A DNA stretch of 64,000 bases from Prevotella sp. MA2016. GTDB taxonomy: Bacteria; Bacteroidota; Bacteroidia; Bacteroidales; Bacteroidaceae. Under the pieces are notes generated by a model, which saw only the letters and a list, made by a program, of their open reading frames with translations, did no database searches and was not told the DNA's origin. Shown piece after piece: positions 8,524-19,300 of the stretch. Every line of letters begins with the position of its first letter. Positions within the stretch are counted from its first letter, which is position 1. The stretch lies in NCBI RefSeq assembly GCF_000619825.1, contig NZ_JHUW01000006.1:558001-622000 (forward strand), read 5' to 3'. A program made the translations under genes and the position numbers.

Positions 8524-10235
8524 GCAGATTTGACCTTCAGTCGCATCTGAACGATGTGTATGCTCATTTTCCTGAGGCAGAAAACAGACCTGTTATCGGC
8601 ATTACTGGTAATTACGAGGACCTGACTTGTAAGTTAGGTCAGGGATATTATCAGTCTGTAGTCGAGGCAGGTGGTGTGCCGGTTGTCATTCCGCCTGTAG
8701 CTGACAAGCATGTTATTATCAATACTCTGGAGCATATCGATGCCCTTATTCTGAGTGGTGGCGCTGATATCAACCCTCTATGGGCTGGTGAAGAGCCTTC
8801 ACCCCAACTGCATGGTATCAATCAGACACGTGATCTGCCGGAATTGTTGATAGCCCGATTAGCTTACAATCGTCAGATACCTATGTTGGGTATCTGTCGT
8901 GGTATTCAGACATTGGCTACCGCTTTGGGAGGTAAGGTCAAACAGGATATTGGTGATGTGGCAACCATTAAGCATTCGCAAGATGCTGATCGCTCTGAGC
9001 CTACGCATAGCGTGAATATTAACGAAGACTCTGTCTTATTCGGGATTTGCCAGTCTGCGAAAATAATGGTGAATTCGTTCCATCATCAAGCAGTGGTTGA
9101 ACCTGGCGAAAAGTTCAGAGTAGTCGCTCTGTCGCCAGATGGTATCATCGAAGCGATGGAGAGTAGCGAGTTTAAGTCGATATTGGGTGTACAGTGGCAT
9201 CCTGAGTGCATGGCAGAGGGTTTGCCTCTGTTCCAGTGGCTTGTTGCTGAAGCCAAGAGTTTCCATGCCGCTCGCAAAACGCATGAGCGTGTACTTACAC
9301 TCGATACTCATTGTGATACCCCTATGTTTTTCCCTCAAGGTATCCATTTCAATCATCGTGACCCTAAGATTCTGGTTGACTTGCATAAGATGACTGAAGG
9401 TCACCAGGATGCAACCATCATGGTGGCCTATCTGCCTCAGCCTACTGAGAATCCTACGGCTTTTGCTGATAGTATTTTCGACCAGATAGAGGTGATTGTT
9501 AGTCAGAATAGTGATCATATTCGTATTGCCAGCACACCGCAGGATCTTTGGATGAATAAGCATCTGGGTCTGAAGAGCATCATGCTGGGTATCGAGAATG
9601 GTATTGCTATAGATGGAAAACTCGAAAATCTGCAGCATTTTGTGGACCGCGGCATTGTGTATATGACGCTTTGCCATAATGGCGATAATGATATTTGCGA
9701 CTCAGCATCTAAGACGCAGCACACGCATCATGGTGTGAGCTCGTTTGGTGAGCAGGTCATCAAGGAGATGAATCGTCTGGGTGTACTGGTGGATATGAGT
9801 CATGCTGGCGAGGAAAGCTTCTACCAGGCATTGGAGATAAGTAGCATGCCTATTGTATGCAGTCACTCTTCAGCGCGTGCACTTTGTGATCATCCACGCA
9901 ATCTGACCGACGAGCAGATGCGTGCCCTTGCCAAGAAGGGTGGTGTGGCGCAAACCACCATCTATCATGGCTTTCTGAAGAAGGATGGCGAGGCTACCAT
10001 CAACGATGTGATAGCTCACTTGGAGCATGCCATCGATGTGATGGGTATCGACCATGTAGGCTTGGGAACAGATTTTGATGGTGATGGCGGCGTGAGAGGC
10101 TTAGCCGATTCGTCGGAGTTGATTAATTTTACACGTAGATTGCTGGCGCGCCGTTTCAGCGAGCAGGACATCCAGAAGATTTGGGGTGGCAACTTCTTGC
10201 GCGTGATGGCCGAATGCCAAAAGGTAAGAAAATAA
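8520..10235 (+). CDS. Fusion of a C26 gamma-glutamyl hydrolase domain and an M19 dipeptidase domain
   Basis: Two enzymes in one 571-residue chain. Residues 1-245 are a class I glutamine-amidotransferase-like peptidase C26 domain (as in PuuD) with nucleophile C126 in GICRG and the H227/E229 pair in QWHPE. Residues 255-571 are a renal-dipeptidase-type M19 metallopeptidase with zinc ligands H264 and D266 (HCD), E359 (GIENG) and H449 (CSHSS), plus GTDFDGD. Both active sites look complete. There is no signal peptide, so it is cytoplasmic. Inference: one half removes gamma-glutamyl groups and the other splits the remaining dipeptide, which would degrade gamma-Glu peptides such as glutathione. It overlaps the Lrp gene by 4 bases. 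Confidence 0.9.
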   Translation: MSRFDLQSHLNDVYAHFPEAENRPVIGITGNYEDLTCKLGQGYYQSVVEAGGVPVVIPPVADKHVIINTLEHIDALILSGGADINPLWAGEEPSPQLHGINQTRDLPELLIARLAYNRQIPMLGICRGIQTLATALGGKVKQDIGDVATIKHSQDADRSEPTHSVNINEDSVLFGICQSAKIMVNSFHHQAVVEPGEKFRVVALSPDGIIEAMESSEFKSILGVQWHPECMAEGLPLFQWLVAEAKSFHAARKTHERVLTLDTHCDTPMFFPQGIHFNHRDPKILVDLHKMTEGHQDATIMVAYLPQPTENPTAFADSIFDQIEVIVSQNSDHIRIASTPQDLWMNKHLGLKSIMLGIENGIAIDGKLENLQHFVDRGIVYMTLCHNGDNDICDSASKTQHTHHGVSSFGEQVIKEMNRLGVLVDMSHAGEESFYQALEISSMPIVCSHSSARALCDHPRNLTDEQMRALAKKGGVAQTTIYHGFLKKDGEATINDVIAHLEHAIDVMGIDHVGLGTDFDGDGGVRGLADSSELINFTRRLLARRFSEQDIQKIWGGNFLRVMAECQKVRK

Positions 10236-11227
10236 TGATGAACAAGAATATCTTTGCACTTCTAACACTTGTGCTTTTTGTGGTGAGTTGTGGAAATCTT
10301 CGTAAGCAGACATCTGACGACACTGCAACCTTGCAGCCTGTTGGTCCTGCATTTTGTGCTGATAGTGCTTTCCAGTACTGTCAGGCTCAGTGTGATTTTG
10401 GTCCAAGAACCATGAACAGTAAGGCACACGACGAATGTGAGAAGTGGATTATATCTAAGTTCAAGAGTTATGGTATGGAGGTGATGGCCCAGAAAGCTGT
10501 GCTGAAAGGCTATGATGGCACCGCGCTTAACAGTACCAATATCATTGCCAGCTATCGCCCCGATTTGAAGGAGCGCGTTTTGCTGTGCGCCCATTGGGAT
10601 AGTCGTCCTTGGGCCGATAATGACCCCGATGAGGCTAATTGGAAAACGCCTGTGCTGGCAGCTAATGATGGTGCTTCTGGTGTGGCTGTTATGCTAGAGG
10701 TAGCAAGACTGCTTGCTGGCGATACCTTGAATCTTGGTGTTGATTTTATCTGTTTCGATGCTGAAGACTGGGGTGTGCCACAGTGGAGTGATGACAATTA
10801 TGATGGCGATTCGTGGGCGCTTGGTGCACAGTATTGGTCGGCCAATCTGCATCAGAAGGGCTACAAGGCGCGCTTTGGTATTCTGCTTGATATGGTAGGC
10901 GGGCAGGGAGCTCAGTTCTATAAGGAGGCCATGTCTGTTCAGTATGCCAGCAGTATTGTTGATAAGGTGTGGCGTGCTGCTCAGGTGGTGGGCTATGGTA
11001 GTTTCTTCCCCTCACAGCTTGGCACAGGTGTAACCGATGATCATATCGCTGTAAACACCAAAGCGAAGATCCCTACTATCGATATTATTCCGTATTATCC
11101 GAATTGCGAGCAGAGTAGCTTCGGACCTACTTGGCATACCATCAACGACGATATGGACCATATCGATAAGAATACCCTACAGGCTGTAGGGCAGACGCTT
11201 ATCCAAGTGCTTTTCTCTGAAAAGTAA
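10235..11227 (+). CDS. M28-family glutaminyl-cyclase-like lipoprotein
   Basis: A 330-residue lipoprotein: signal peptide with lipobox VVSC about 18 residues in, then a zinc aminopeptidase-fold M28 domain. The family segments are LCAHWDSRPWADND, AANDGASGVA (zinc Asp), DFICFDAEDWG (catalytic and zinc Glu) and GPTWHTINDDMDH (zinc His). The HWDSRP and WHT context fits the glutaminyl-peptide cyclotransferase branch, which makes N-terminal pyroglutamate on periplasmic proteins, rather than a true aminopeptidase. The ATG at 10235 shares one base with the previous stop; an ATG one codon on is equally possible. The frame is open further upstream, but that part lies inside the preceding gene. Confidence 0.9.
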   Translation: MMNKNIFALLTLVLFVVSCGNLRKQTSDDTATLQPVGPAFCADSAFQYCQAQCDFGPRTMNSKAHDECEKWIISKFKSYGMEVMAQKAVLKGYDGTALNSTNIIASYRPDLKERVLLCAHWDSRPWADNDPDEANWKTPVLAANDGASGVAVMLEVARLLAGDTLNLGVDFICFDAEDWGVPQWSDDNYDGDSWALGAQYWSANLHQKGYKARFGILLDMVGGQGAQFYKEAMSVQYASSIVDKVWRAAQVVGYGSFFPSQLGTGVTDDHIAVNTKAKIPTIDIIPYYPNCEQSSFGPTWHTINDDMDHIDKNTLQAVGQTLIQVLFSEK

Positions 11228-11235
11228 CCTTGCTC

Positions 11236-12315
11236 TTATTTGGGTTGCTCTGCTTCTAGTTTCTCAACCGCTCCTGTCAGCGGGTTGAGAAGCAGACGAG
11301 TGGTGTATCTCTTATTGAACAGTGCACCACTCAGCAACTCTACATTTCCAAACTGGCCAGCAGCAAACTCGTTGACCAGTATCTGGTTCTTTGCATCGAA
11401 GATGGTGGAGCGCATCTTACCTGGCACATTTACATAGATGCCCGACTGCTGTGGCTTGGCAGCCTTCTTAGGATCGACAGGAGCTGGCTCATCAACAGTC
11501 TTCAAGTCTTCTATATTAATATAGTAAGGTGTGCCTGAAAGATCATCACTATCCACCAGTCCCAGGTCATAAGAGAAGCGGAACAGTACATCACGTTTTG
11601 TGGGCTTGTCAACCATGTAGGTGATGCTATGGGTGGTGGTGTCGCACAGAGTAACGCCGGTAAACAGACTTGTCAGCGCTTCGTTCTGCGTGTTCAGCTC
11701 CTGTAGCATCAGTTTGAGCTGTTCGCCGTCTTTAGGCATAAAGTCTGCCTGTCCTTTAGCCAGCATACTCCTGCTTTCGCGTATCTCGTAGATCTCTTGA
11801 GCGGTCAGTTCGGCCATTTTAGCTGTGCTGCCTGCCGATAGAATCTCTTCGTTCAGATAAGATTTTGGCGATCTTGTAGAGCGTAGAGTGGGAAGTGTGG
11901 CGAGAGGTTTGTTAGCTGTTTGCGGCTTTACGTCGGTATTGATGGCCAGCAGTATGCCTTCGTCCGAAATACGGACATTGCAGGCCGATGTCTTAGCATC
12001 GAACTTTACTGCATAGCATTTCGAAGTGTCAGCCATAGCAAATGGCTCTTGCTTTACTGATATGATGCGATACTTGACAGATGGCTTGGCTGATACATCC
12101 TTGATACGCAAGTATTTCTCGGAATACTTGCAGAACTCTCCAGGTGTATAACTTGTCTTCTCTATCTGCAGCGTGATGCGGATAGCTGTTTTGGGCAGAT
12201 AATAAACTGCGCCCTCACTGGTGACGCCTGGTTTGTATGTACTGATAACAGTCTGAGCCAGCGAGCTGGCAGTGCCTAATACTAAGGCTATGATAAAAGT
12301 GCTAAATCTTTTCAT
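11236..12315 (-). CDS. DUF4831-family secreted protein
   Basis: A 359-residue protein with a signal peptide (about 1-20, ending SSLAQ). The sequence matches my memory of the Bacteroidales family DUF4831: a TSEGAVYYLPKTAIRI segment near the start and no catalytic motif. Function is unknown; the protein is probably periplasmic. It starts inside the 3' end of the NAD(P)HX repair gene (4-base ATGA overlap), so the two are co-translated, although one is secreted and the other is not. It ends 8 bases from the convergent M28 gene with no hairpin between. Confidence 0.82.
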   Translation of the reverse strand: MKRFSTFIIALVLGTASSLAQTVISTYKPGVTSEGAVYYLPKTAIRITLQIEKTSYTPGEFCKYSEKYLRIKDVSAKPSVKYRIISVKQEPFAMADTSKCYAVKFDAKTSACNVRISDEGILLAINTDVKPQTANKPLATLPTLRSTRSPKSYLNEEILSAGSTAKMAELTAQEIYEIRESRSMLAKGQADFMPKDGEQLKLMLQELNTQNEALTSLFTGVTLCDTTTHSITYMVDKPTKRDVLFRFSYDLGLVDSDDLSGTPYYINIEDLKTVDEPAPVDPKKAAKPQQSGIYVNVPGKMRSTIFDAKNQILVNEFAAGQFGNVELLSGALFNKRYTTRLLLNPLTGAVEKLEAEQPK

Positions 12316-13823
12316 TCAGTAAGTCGTTTAAAAGCATATGGTAAGTACTGAATCAGATCGCTGGCGATAACGCTCTCCTCGCCAAGTTCGCGAGCAGCAA
12401 TGTCGCCAGCCAGTCCGTGCAAGTACATTCCCACGATACATGCGTTTTCTTGATTATAGCCACGAGCCAGCAAGCCTGTGATGATGCCTGTCAGCACGTC
12501 GCCACTACCAGCAGTAGCCATGCCGGCATTGCCAGTAGAGTTAAAGATGATATGTCCATCAGGCAGACAGAGTGAACTGTGATGCCCTTTTAGTAGCACG
12601 TAGCCCTGGATGCGCTCTGCCAGGTCGCGTGCTTTCATCAGTCGTTCAAAACTGTCGTTTGAGTGTCCTTCCAAGCGGTCGAACTCCTTGATGTGTGGTG
12701 TCATGATGATGCCCTTGGGCAGTTGTTGCAGCCATGCACGATGATTGGCCAGAATGTTTATCGCATCAGCATCGGCCACTATGGGGCATTGGGTGCGTCG
12801 AAGTTGAGCGATGATGGCGATAGCCGTCTGTTCGCTGGTGCCTAAGCCAGGACCGATACCAAGCGCCTTGAATTCCTCTGTGTCCACAGCTTCAGAGAAC
12901 GAAGTCTCCTCCCTGTCAAACTGGATGATGGCTTCTGGTACGCTGATCTGCAGGATGCTGCTGTTTCGCTTTGGTGTGTGAGCATATACTTTGCCGGCTC
13001 CTGCTCTTAGACAGGCTTTGGTGGCTAAGACCGATGCGCCGCACATGCCATAGCTGCCAGCAATGATGAGCGCACTGCCCATGGTTCCTTTGTGTACAAA
13101 CGGGTCGCGCTTTAGCATTCGCTGGCGGATATCACTCTCCTCTAGCAGTGTGTAGTTGGCATCAATCTTGTTCATGCCTTCTTTGCTTAGGCGGATGTCG
13201 AGCACCTTTAACTTGCCGATGAATATCTGGTTTTCAGGGAAAAGGAATGACAACTTAGGCAGCTGTAGCGTGAGCGTCATGTTGGCACGGATGATGTTGG
13301 CTCTCACATTATAGGTGTTGTCCTCCGTCATCAATCCAGATGGTACATCTAAGCTGACAACCTGGGCTGGCGAGGCATTGATGTATTTTACGAGCGACGA
13401 AAAACCACCAGCTAATGGCTTGTTGAGTCCTGAGCCAAACAGACCATCTACCACGAGCATGCCTTCTTCCAGATGTGGAGGTTCAAATTCCTGAGTGACC
13501 TCTATGAGAGCTCTTGAGCGTTTCTCAATCAGGCGCCTTTTGTTTATCAAACAGTCTTCTGAGAGATGCCCGGTAATATTAAAAAGGTAAACCACCACCT
13601 CGTAGTTCATGTCTATCAGCATGCGGGCTACAGCCAGTGCGTCGCCACCGTTATTGCCTGGTCCGGCAAATACGATAACGGGCGTAGTATAGCCCCAGCT
13701 ATTGGAGATAGCTTGGGTCAGGGCTTTTGCTGCTCGTTCCATCAGGTCGATAGACTTAATGGGTTCGTTCTCTATGGTGAATTTGTCCAATTCATGGACT
13801 TGTGCGCTCGTAAATATCTTCAT
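12312..13823 (-). CDS. nnr: Bifunctional NAD(P)H-hydrate repair enzyme Nnr
   Basis: Repairs damaged, hydrated NAD(P)H. The N-terminal epimerase (YjeF_N, about 1-215) interconverts R and S forms, with FAGPGNNGGDAL as its nucleotide loop. The C-terminal ADP-dependent dehydratase (about 225-500) has GIGPGLG, a VADADAIN segment and the GSGDVLTG signature of the ribokinase-like fold. Length of 503 residues is typical of the fused form. I used the ATG at 13823; the frame is open 23 codons further up, but that part contains the promoter. Confidence 0.94.
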   Translation of the reverse strand: MKIFTSAQVHELDKFTIENEPIKSIDLMERAAKALTQAISNSWGYTTPVIVFAGPGNNGGDALAVARMLIDMNYEVVVYLFNITGHLSEDCLINKRRLIEKRSRALIEVTQEFEPPHLEEGMLVVDGLFGSGLNKPLAGGFSSLVKYINASPAQVVSLDVPSGLMTEDNTYNVRANIIRANMTLTLQLPKLSFLFPENQIFIGKLKVLDIRLSKEGMNKIDANYTLLEESDIRQRMLKRDPFVHKGTMGSALIIAGSYGMCGASVLATKACLRAGAGKVYAHTPKRNSSILQISVPEAIIQFDREETSFSEAVDTEEFKALGIGPGLGTSEQTAIAIIAQLRRTQCPIVADADAINILANHRAWLQQLPKGIIMTPHIKEFDRLEGHSNDSFERLMKARDLAERIQGYVLLKGHHSSLCLPDGHIIFNSTGNAGMATAGSGDVLTGIITGLLARGYNQENACIVGMYLHGLAGDIAARELGEESVIASDLIQYLPYAFKRLTE

Positions 13824-13830
13824 AATGGTG

Positions 13831-13838
13831 CAAAAATA
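13831..13838 (-). promoter_or_regulatory. -7 box of nnr, very close to the start codon
   Basis: Minus strand TATTTTTG. Only 7 bases separate the box from the ATG, so the transcript would be leaderless or nearly so. Confidence 0.6.
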
Positions 13839-13881
13839 CGAAAAAAAAGCTAATGAATGACGGAGTTTGGCAGATTTTTTG

Positions 13882-13889
13882 TAATTTTG
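13882..13889 (+). promoter_or_regulatory. -7 box of the hpt-adk-obgE operon
   Basis: TAATTTTG, 25 bases before the hpt ATG; divergent to the nnr promoter. Confidence 0.65.
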
Positions 13890-13914
13890 CACAAATTTTT
13901 AATTCTTTCAGCAT

Positions 13915-14451
13915 ATGAGCATCGTTAAGTTAAAGGATAAGACATTTAAAATCTCCATTACAGAAGCCGAGATAAAAGAGCGAATTAAGGCTGTGGCTCA
14001 GCAGATGAGCAAGGATCTTGAGGGTAAGAATCCGCTTTTGTTGGGTGTACTCAATGGCTCGTTTATTTTTGCTGCCGATCTGATGCGTGAAATGACCATC
14101 CCTTGTGAGATTTCGTTTGTTAAGTTGGCTTCTTATCAGGGAACCACTTCTACAGGAAAGATTAAGGAGGTTTTTGGTATCAATGAAGACTTAACTAACC
14201 GTACGATTGTGATTGTTGAGGATATTGTGGAGAGCGGTCTCACCATGAAGCAGATGATTGAATCGCTGGGCACTCGTAATCCAGCCTCTATTCATATCTG
14301 TACGCTTTTCTTCAAACCTTGCAAGCTGAAGGAAGATATTCATCCGGAGTATGTGGCTTTCAGTATTCCTGACGATTTTATCGTTGGCTATGGTCTCGAT
14401 TACGATCAGCAGGGTAGAGGCTTGAAGGATGTTTATACCATTGTAGAGTAA
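13915..14451 (+). CDS. hpt: Hypoxanthine phosphoribosyltransferase
   Basis: Purine salvage enzyme that joins hypoxanthine or guanine to PRPP. The 178-residue protein has the PRPP-binding motif VIVEDIVESGLT near residues 98-109, an early LLGVLNGSFIF loop and a late FIVGYGLDYDQQGR segment, all typical of the family. First gene of hpt-adk-obgE, an arrangement common in Bacteroidales; adk follows after 37 bases. Confidence 0.95.
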   Translation: MSIVKLKDKTFKISITEAEIKERIKAVAQQMSKDLEGKNPLLLGVLNGSFIFAADLMREMTIPCEISFVKLASYQGTTSTGKIKEVFGINEDLTNRTIVIVEDIVESGLTMKQMIESLGTRNPASIHICTLFFKPCKLKEDIHPEYVAFSIPDDFIVGYGLDYDQQGRGLKDVYTIVE

Positions 14452-14488
14452 AATAAATTTAAATACTTAATCAAACTAAATCAGGATA

Positions 14489-15061
14489 ATGAAGAATATC
14501 GTTATTTTTGGTGCTCCTGGCTCAGGCAAGGGAACACAGAGTGATAAGATGATTGAGAAGTACGGTTTGAACCATATCTCAACTGGTGACGTGCTTCGTG
14601 GTGAAATCAAGAATGGTACCGAGCTTGGTAAGACAGCTGCCGCTTACATTGAGAAGGGTCAGCTGATTCCTGACGAGCTGATGGTAAATATTCTTGCATC
14701 TGTTTACGATAGCTTCGGTCGTGATAGCAAGGGCGTTATCTTTGATGGCTTTCCCCGTACTATCCCACAGGCTGAGGCTCTGAAAAAGATGCTCGACGAG
14801 CGTGGCGACAAGGTTGCTGCTATGATTGAGCTCGACGTTCCAGAGGACGAGCTGATGAAGCGTCTCATCCTGCGTGGTCAGCAGAGTGGCCGTGCTGATG
14901 ATAATGAGGAGACCATCAAGAAACGCCTCGTGGTTTACCACTCTCAGACAATGCCTCTCATCGAGTGGTATAAGAACGAGGGTGTTCACTATCACATTGA
15001 CGGTCTGGGTGAGCTCGACCGCATCTTTGCAGACATTTGCAATGTAATTGACAATATCTAA
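14489..15061 (+). CDS. adk: Adenylate kinase
   Basis: Converts AMP and ATP to two ADP. The P-loop is GAPGSGKGTQS (residues 7-17), followed by STGDVLR, FDGFPRTIPQA (AMP binding) and RGQQSGRADD. At 190 residues it is the short form without a zinc-type LID insertion. The stop codon is directly followed by the obgE ATG with no spacer, so translation is probably coupled. Confidence 0.97.
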   Translation: MKNIVIFGAPGSGKGTQSDKMIEKYGLNHISTGDVLRGEIKNGTELGKTAAAYIEKGQLIPDELMVNILASVYDSFGRDSKGVIFDGFPRTIPQAEALKKMLDERGDKVAAMIELDVPEDELMKRLILRGQQSGRADDNEETIKKRLVVYHSQTMPLIEWYKNEGVHYHIDGLGELDRIFADICNVIDNI

Positions 15062-16231
15062 ATGGAGAGTAACTTCGTAGACTACGTAAAGATTATGTGC
15101 CGCTCTGGTAAGGGTGGTAAGGGTAGTATGCATCTGCGCCATGTGAAGTATAATCCCAATGGTGGTCCCGACGGTGGCGATGGTGGCAAGGGCGGAAGCA
15201 TTATTCTGCGTGGCAACCATAATTACTGGACGCTGCTTCACTTGAAATACGAGCGCCATATCTTTGCCGAACATGGCGGAAATGGTGGTCGCGACAAGTG
15301 TCATGGTACCGATGGTAAAGATGTTTACATCGATGTGCCTTGTGGTACTGTGGTGTATAATGCCGAGACTGGTAAGTACGTCTGCGATGTTACATACGAT
15401 GGTCAGGAAGTGATGCTGCTGAAGGGTGGTCGTGGTGGACTGGGTAATTTCCAGTTCCGCACAGCTACTAATCAGGCGCCCCGCTATGCGCAGCCTGGTG
15501 AGCCCATGCAGGAGATGACCATCATCTTAGAATTGAAACTCTTAGCTGATGTAGGCTTGGTAGGTTTTCCTAATGCAGGAAAATCTACCTTGGTCTCATC
15601 GTTGTCGAATGCTAAGCCTAAGATTGCCAACTACCCCTTTACTACGATGGAACCTTCGCTGGGTATCGTAGGCTATCGCGATAACAAGTCGTTTGTGATG
15701 GCCGATATCCCTGGTATTATCGAGGGTGCTTCTGAAGGTAAGGGCTTGGGACTTAGATTCTTACGCCATATCGAGCGCAACTCGCTCTTGCTGTTTATGG
15801 TACCTGGCGATACCGATGATATCAAGCGTGAGTATGAGATTCTGCTCAACGAGCTGCAGCAGTTCAATCCAGAGATGCTCGACAAGCATCGTGTGCTGGC
15901 TGTTACCAAGTGCGACCTGCTTGATGATGAGTTGATTGAGATGCTGAAGGAGACCCTGCCTCAGGATCTCCCGGTAGTGTTTATCTCGGCTGTAACTGGT
16001 TATGGTCTTGATGAACTGAAAGATGTGCTTTGGAATGAGTTGAATGCCGAGAGCAACAAGCTCAGCGTCATCACCTCAGAGGATTCGCTGGTACATCGCG
16101 ACAAGGATATGAGCCGATTTGCTCAGGAGCTTGCCGACGAGGGCGAAGACGAGGAAATTGAGTATCTCGACGAGGATGATATCGAAGATATCGAGGACTT
16201 CGAGTACGAGGATTTTGATGACGAGGCATAA
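15062..16231 (+). CDS. obgE: GTPase Obg/CgtA
   Basis: Essential ribosome-associated GTPase acting in 50S assembly and stress control. The 389-residue protein has the glycine-rich Obg fold (about 1-158, many GGxGGxG stretches), then the G domain with G1 [10 protein letters not shown]3 [10 protein letters not shown]4 TKCD and G5 SAVTGYG. The C-terminal extension (about 330-389) is extremely acidic, as in other Bacteroidota homologs, in place of a defined OCT domain. Last gene of the operon. Confidence 0.96.
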   Translation: MESNFVDYVKIMCRSGKGGKGSMHLRHVKYNPNGGPDGGDGGKGGSIILRGNHNYWTLLHLKYERHIFAEHGGNGGRDKCHGTDGKDVYIDVPCGTVVYNAETGKYVCDVTYDGQEVMLLKGGRGGLGNFQFRTATNQAPRYAQPGEPMQEMTIILELKLLADVGLVGFPNAGKSTLVSSLSNAKPKIANYPFTTMEPSLGIVGYRDNKSFVMADIPGIIEGASEGKGLGLRFLRHIERNSLLLFMVPGDTDDIKREYEILLNELQQFNPEMLDKHRVLAVTKCDLLDDELIEMLKETLPQDLPVVFISAVTGYGLDELKDVLWNELNAESNKLSVITSEDSLVHRDKDMSRFAQELADEGEDEEIEYLDEDDIEDIEDFEYEDFDDEA

Positions 16232-16269
16232 CATTCCTCAACTAATTTTATCATTTTTTTAAAAAATTA

Positions 16270-16298
16270 CCGATTTATATTTTTAAATCGGATTTTTT
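16270..16298 (+). terminator. Terminator after obgE
   Basis: CCGATTTA (16270-16277) pairs with TAAATCGG (16284-16291), followed by ATTTTTTTT. It lies just upstream of the -7 box of the next gene, so terminator and promoter overlap functionally. Confidence 0.8.
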
Positions 16299-16301
16299 TT
16301 A

Positions 16302-16309
16302 TATCTTTG
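16302..16309 (+). promoter_or_regulatory. -7 box of the first Oar-like receptor gene
   Basis: TATCTTTG, 64 bases upstream of the ATG. The leader holds a small CGGAT/ATCCG inverted repeat near 16328-16342. Confidence 0.7.
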
Positions 16310-16373
16310 CACCGAAATTTAAACAATCCGGATTTTTATCCGCTATTTATTTAATTAAAACAGTTCTAGATTT

Positions 16374-19300
16374 ATGCAGAAAAGATTGCTCTTTCTGGTT
16401 GCTATGATGTTAACGTTTTCGCTAACATTGATGGCACAAATCACAACTTCAAGTATGGCTGGAAAGGTGACCCTCGACAATGCGAATGGAGAGGAAGTCA
16501 TTGGTGCTACAGTTGTGGCTGTACACGAGCCTTCAGGTACTCGTTACACAGCGGTGACTAATACCACAGGTCGTTTCTCGATCAATGGTATGCGTACTGG
16601 TGGTCCTTACGCTGTGACCATCTCTTACATTGGTTTCCAGCCTCGAACAATTAAGGGTATTACCCTTCAGTTGGCTGAAACTTACAACTTGAATGTCTTC
16701 CTTACTGAGGATGCTACTGAGCTTGCCGAGGTTGTAGTAAGCGGTAAAGCTTCTAAGTTTGCTGCCGAGAAGACAGGTGCTGCTACCAACATCAACAGCA
16801 CACAGATTACTAACTTGCCAACTGTTAGCCGCTCTATCACAGATGTTACTCGTCTGTCGCCTTACGGTGGTAATGGCATGAGCTTCGCAGGTGCTGATGG
16901 CCGTACAGCCAACTTCACTGTGGATGGTGCTAACTTTAACAACAACTTTGGTTTGAGCGCAAATCTGCCTGGTGGTGGTAACCCAATCTCTATCGATGCT
17001 ATCGAGGAGTTGCAGGTGGTTATCTCTCCATTCGATGTTCGTCAGACTAACTTCATTGGTGGTGGTGTTAACGCTATTACCAAGTCGGGTACAAACACCT
17101 TCAAGGGTAGCGCTTATGTTTATCACAAGAACGAGAATATGCAGGGAGATGCTGTAAAGCGTCAGCAGATTCAGGGTGCTCGTGAGAAGAGTCAGACCAC
17201 TACTTATGGTTTCACCTTGGGTGGCCCAATCATTAAGAACAAGCTGTTCTTCTTCGTAAACGGTGAAATGATTAAGATTCCTACAGTGGTTAACCGCTGG
17301 CGTGGTTCTGAGAATGGTAAGGCTGATGCCGACAACTACGTCTCTCGTACTACCAACAAGGATCTTGAGGCTGTTTCTAAATATATGGCCAGCAAGTATG
17401 GCTATGACACCGGTTCATGGACCAGCTTCCCTGCCGATGAGAGCAACTACAAACTGTTGGCTCGCTTGGACTGGAACATCACCGATCGTCATCACTTGGC
17501 TTTGCGCTATAACTTCACAAAGAACAATGTATGGAACTCGCCTAACGCTACCTCTATGGACGGTGGTACACGTATGGCCAGTGCCCGTATCTCACAGACT
17601 TCAATGTCGTTTGCCAACACCATGTACTCTATGGAGAACAAGGTTCACTCTTGGTCACTCGACTTCAATAGCCGCCTGACAGACAACCTGTCTAACCAGT
17701 TGCTGGCTACTATCTCTAAGCTCGACGACGTTCGTGGCACTAACTCTGCTGAGTTCCCACATATCGATATCACTCGCGACGGCGATAACTACATGGCTCT
17801 GGGTTATGAGCTGTTCACATGGAACAACGCCGTTCACAACACTATCTGGAACATTAAGGACGATGTAACTTACTATGCTGGCGCTCACAAGATTATGGCT
17901 GGTATCAGCTTCGAGCATCAGATGGCCGACAACATGTATATGCGTAACGGTTCTGGTTACTATCGTTACAACCTCACCGACGACATGTACGTAGGTGGCG
18001 TGCTTCAGCCAGATATGCTGTTCAACAGCACACCTGAGGTATTCTGCTTGACCTATGGTTACGATGGTGAGAGTGCTCCTGCTGCACGTGTACAGTTCAA
18101 CCGTCCTGGTATCTACGCTCAGGATGAGTGGAACATTAACGATAAGCTGAAGATCACTTACGGTCTGCGTGTTGATGGTCTGTTCTTCAATAACGACGAT
18201 CTGATGACCAACAAGGCTATCTACGATCTCGACTATAACGGTCGTCATATCGATACCGGTAAGTGGCCTAAGAACAGCATTACCTTCTCTCCACGTTTCG
18301 GCTTCACCTACGACGTATTCGGTGACAAGAGCCTGAAGGTACGTGGTGGTACGGGTCTCTTCTCTGGTCGTCTGCCTCTGGTATTCTTCACCAACATGCC
18401 TACCAACGGTGGTATGGTGCAGTATCAGGCACAGATCAATGCTAAGGAAGCTGCAAAAAAGGGCTTCTCTATGGATACATTCGCTAACGGTCCAATGACT
18501 AAGGTGAGCGATATGATTACTAAGCTGCAGAGTCTGGGCTATCCTACTACTGTTAAGCCTGAGGACGGAACTGTTCCTTCTGCTGTAAACGGTGTGGATC
18601 CTAAGTTCAAGATGCCACAGGTATGGAAGTCTTCTATCGCTGTTGACTATCAGCTGCCTGTTGATTTCCCATTCACAGTAACTGTTGAGGGTATCTACAA
18701 TAAGACTATCAATGGTGTTACCATCTCTGACTGGAGTATTAAGAACGTAGGTGGTTTCGCTCGCTTCAATGGCGTTGACAACCGTCCTGTATTCCCAGAG
18801 GATTTCCGCAGCGGTACCAAGGCATTCGTGCTTGAGAACACCAGCCGTGGTTATGGTTGGAGCACATCAGTTGAGTTGAAGGCTCAGCCTGCTGATTGGA
18901 TTAGCTTGATGGCTGCTTACACTCACACTGTATCTAAGGAGGTTACTGGTATGCCTGGTTCTAACGCAGAGTCTGCATTCACCTATGTTCCTTCTGTTGA
19001 GGGTCCAAACAACATCAGATTGCACAACTCTCAGTATGTTACTCCTAATCGTCTGGTTGCTTCTGCTACTATCCACGACAAGTGTGGTAACCACTACAAC
19101 TTCGTTTACGAGGCATGGCAGGCTGGCAACTACTCTTACATGATGCTGAACGATATGAATGGCGATGGTTATAACTACGACGCTATTTACGTTCCAACTG
19201 ACGAGCAGGTTGCTAACAAAGAGTTCCGCTTCAAGACCGACGATGATGCTAAGCGCTTCATGGACTATGTTCATAAGGACAGCTACCTGAAGAAGCATCA

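Noticed and set aside
10181..10234. Upstream start for the M28 lipoprotein
   Set aside because: That part lies inside the fusion hydrolase gene and would destroy the lipoprotein signal.
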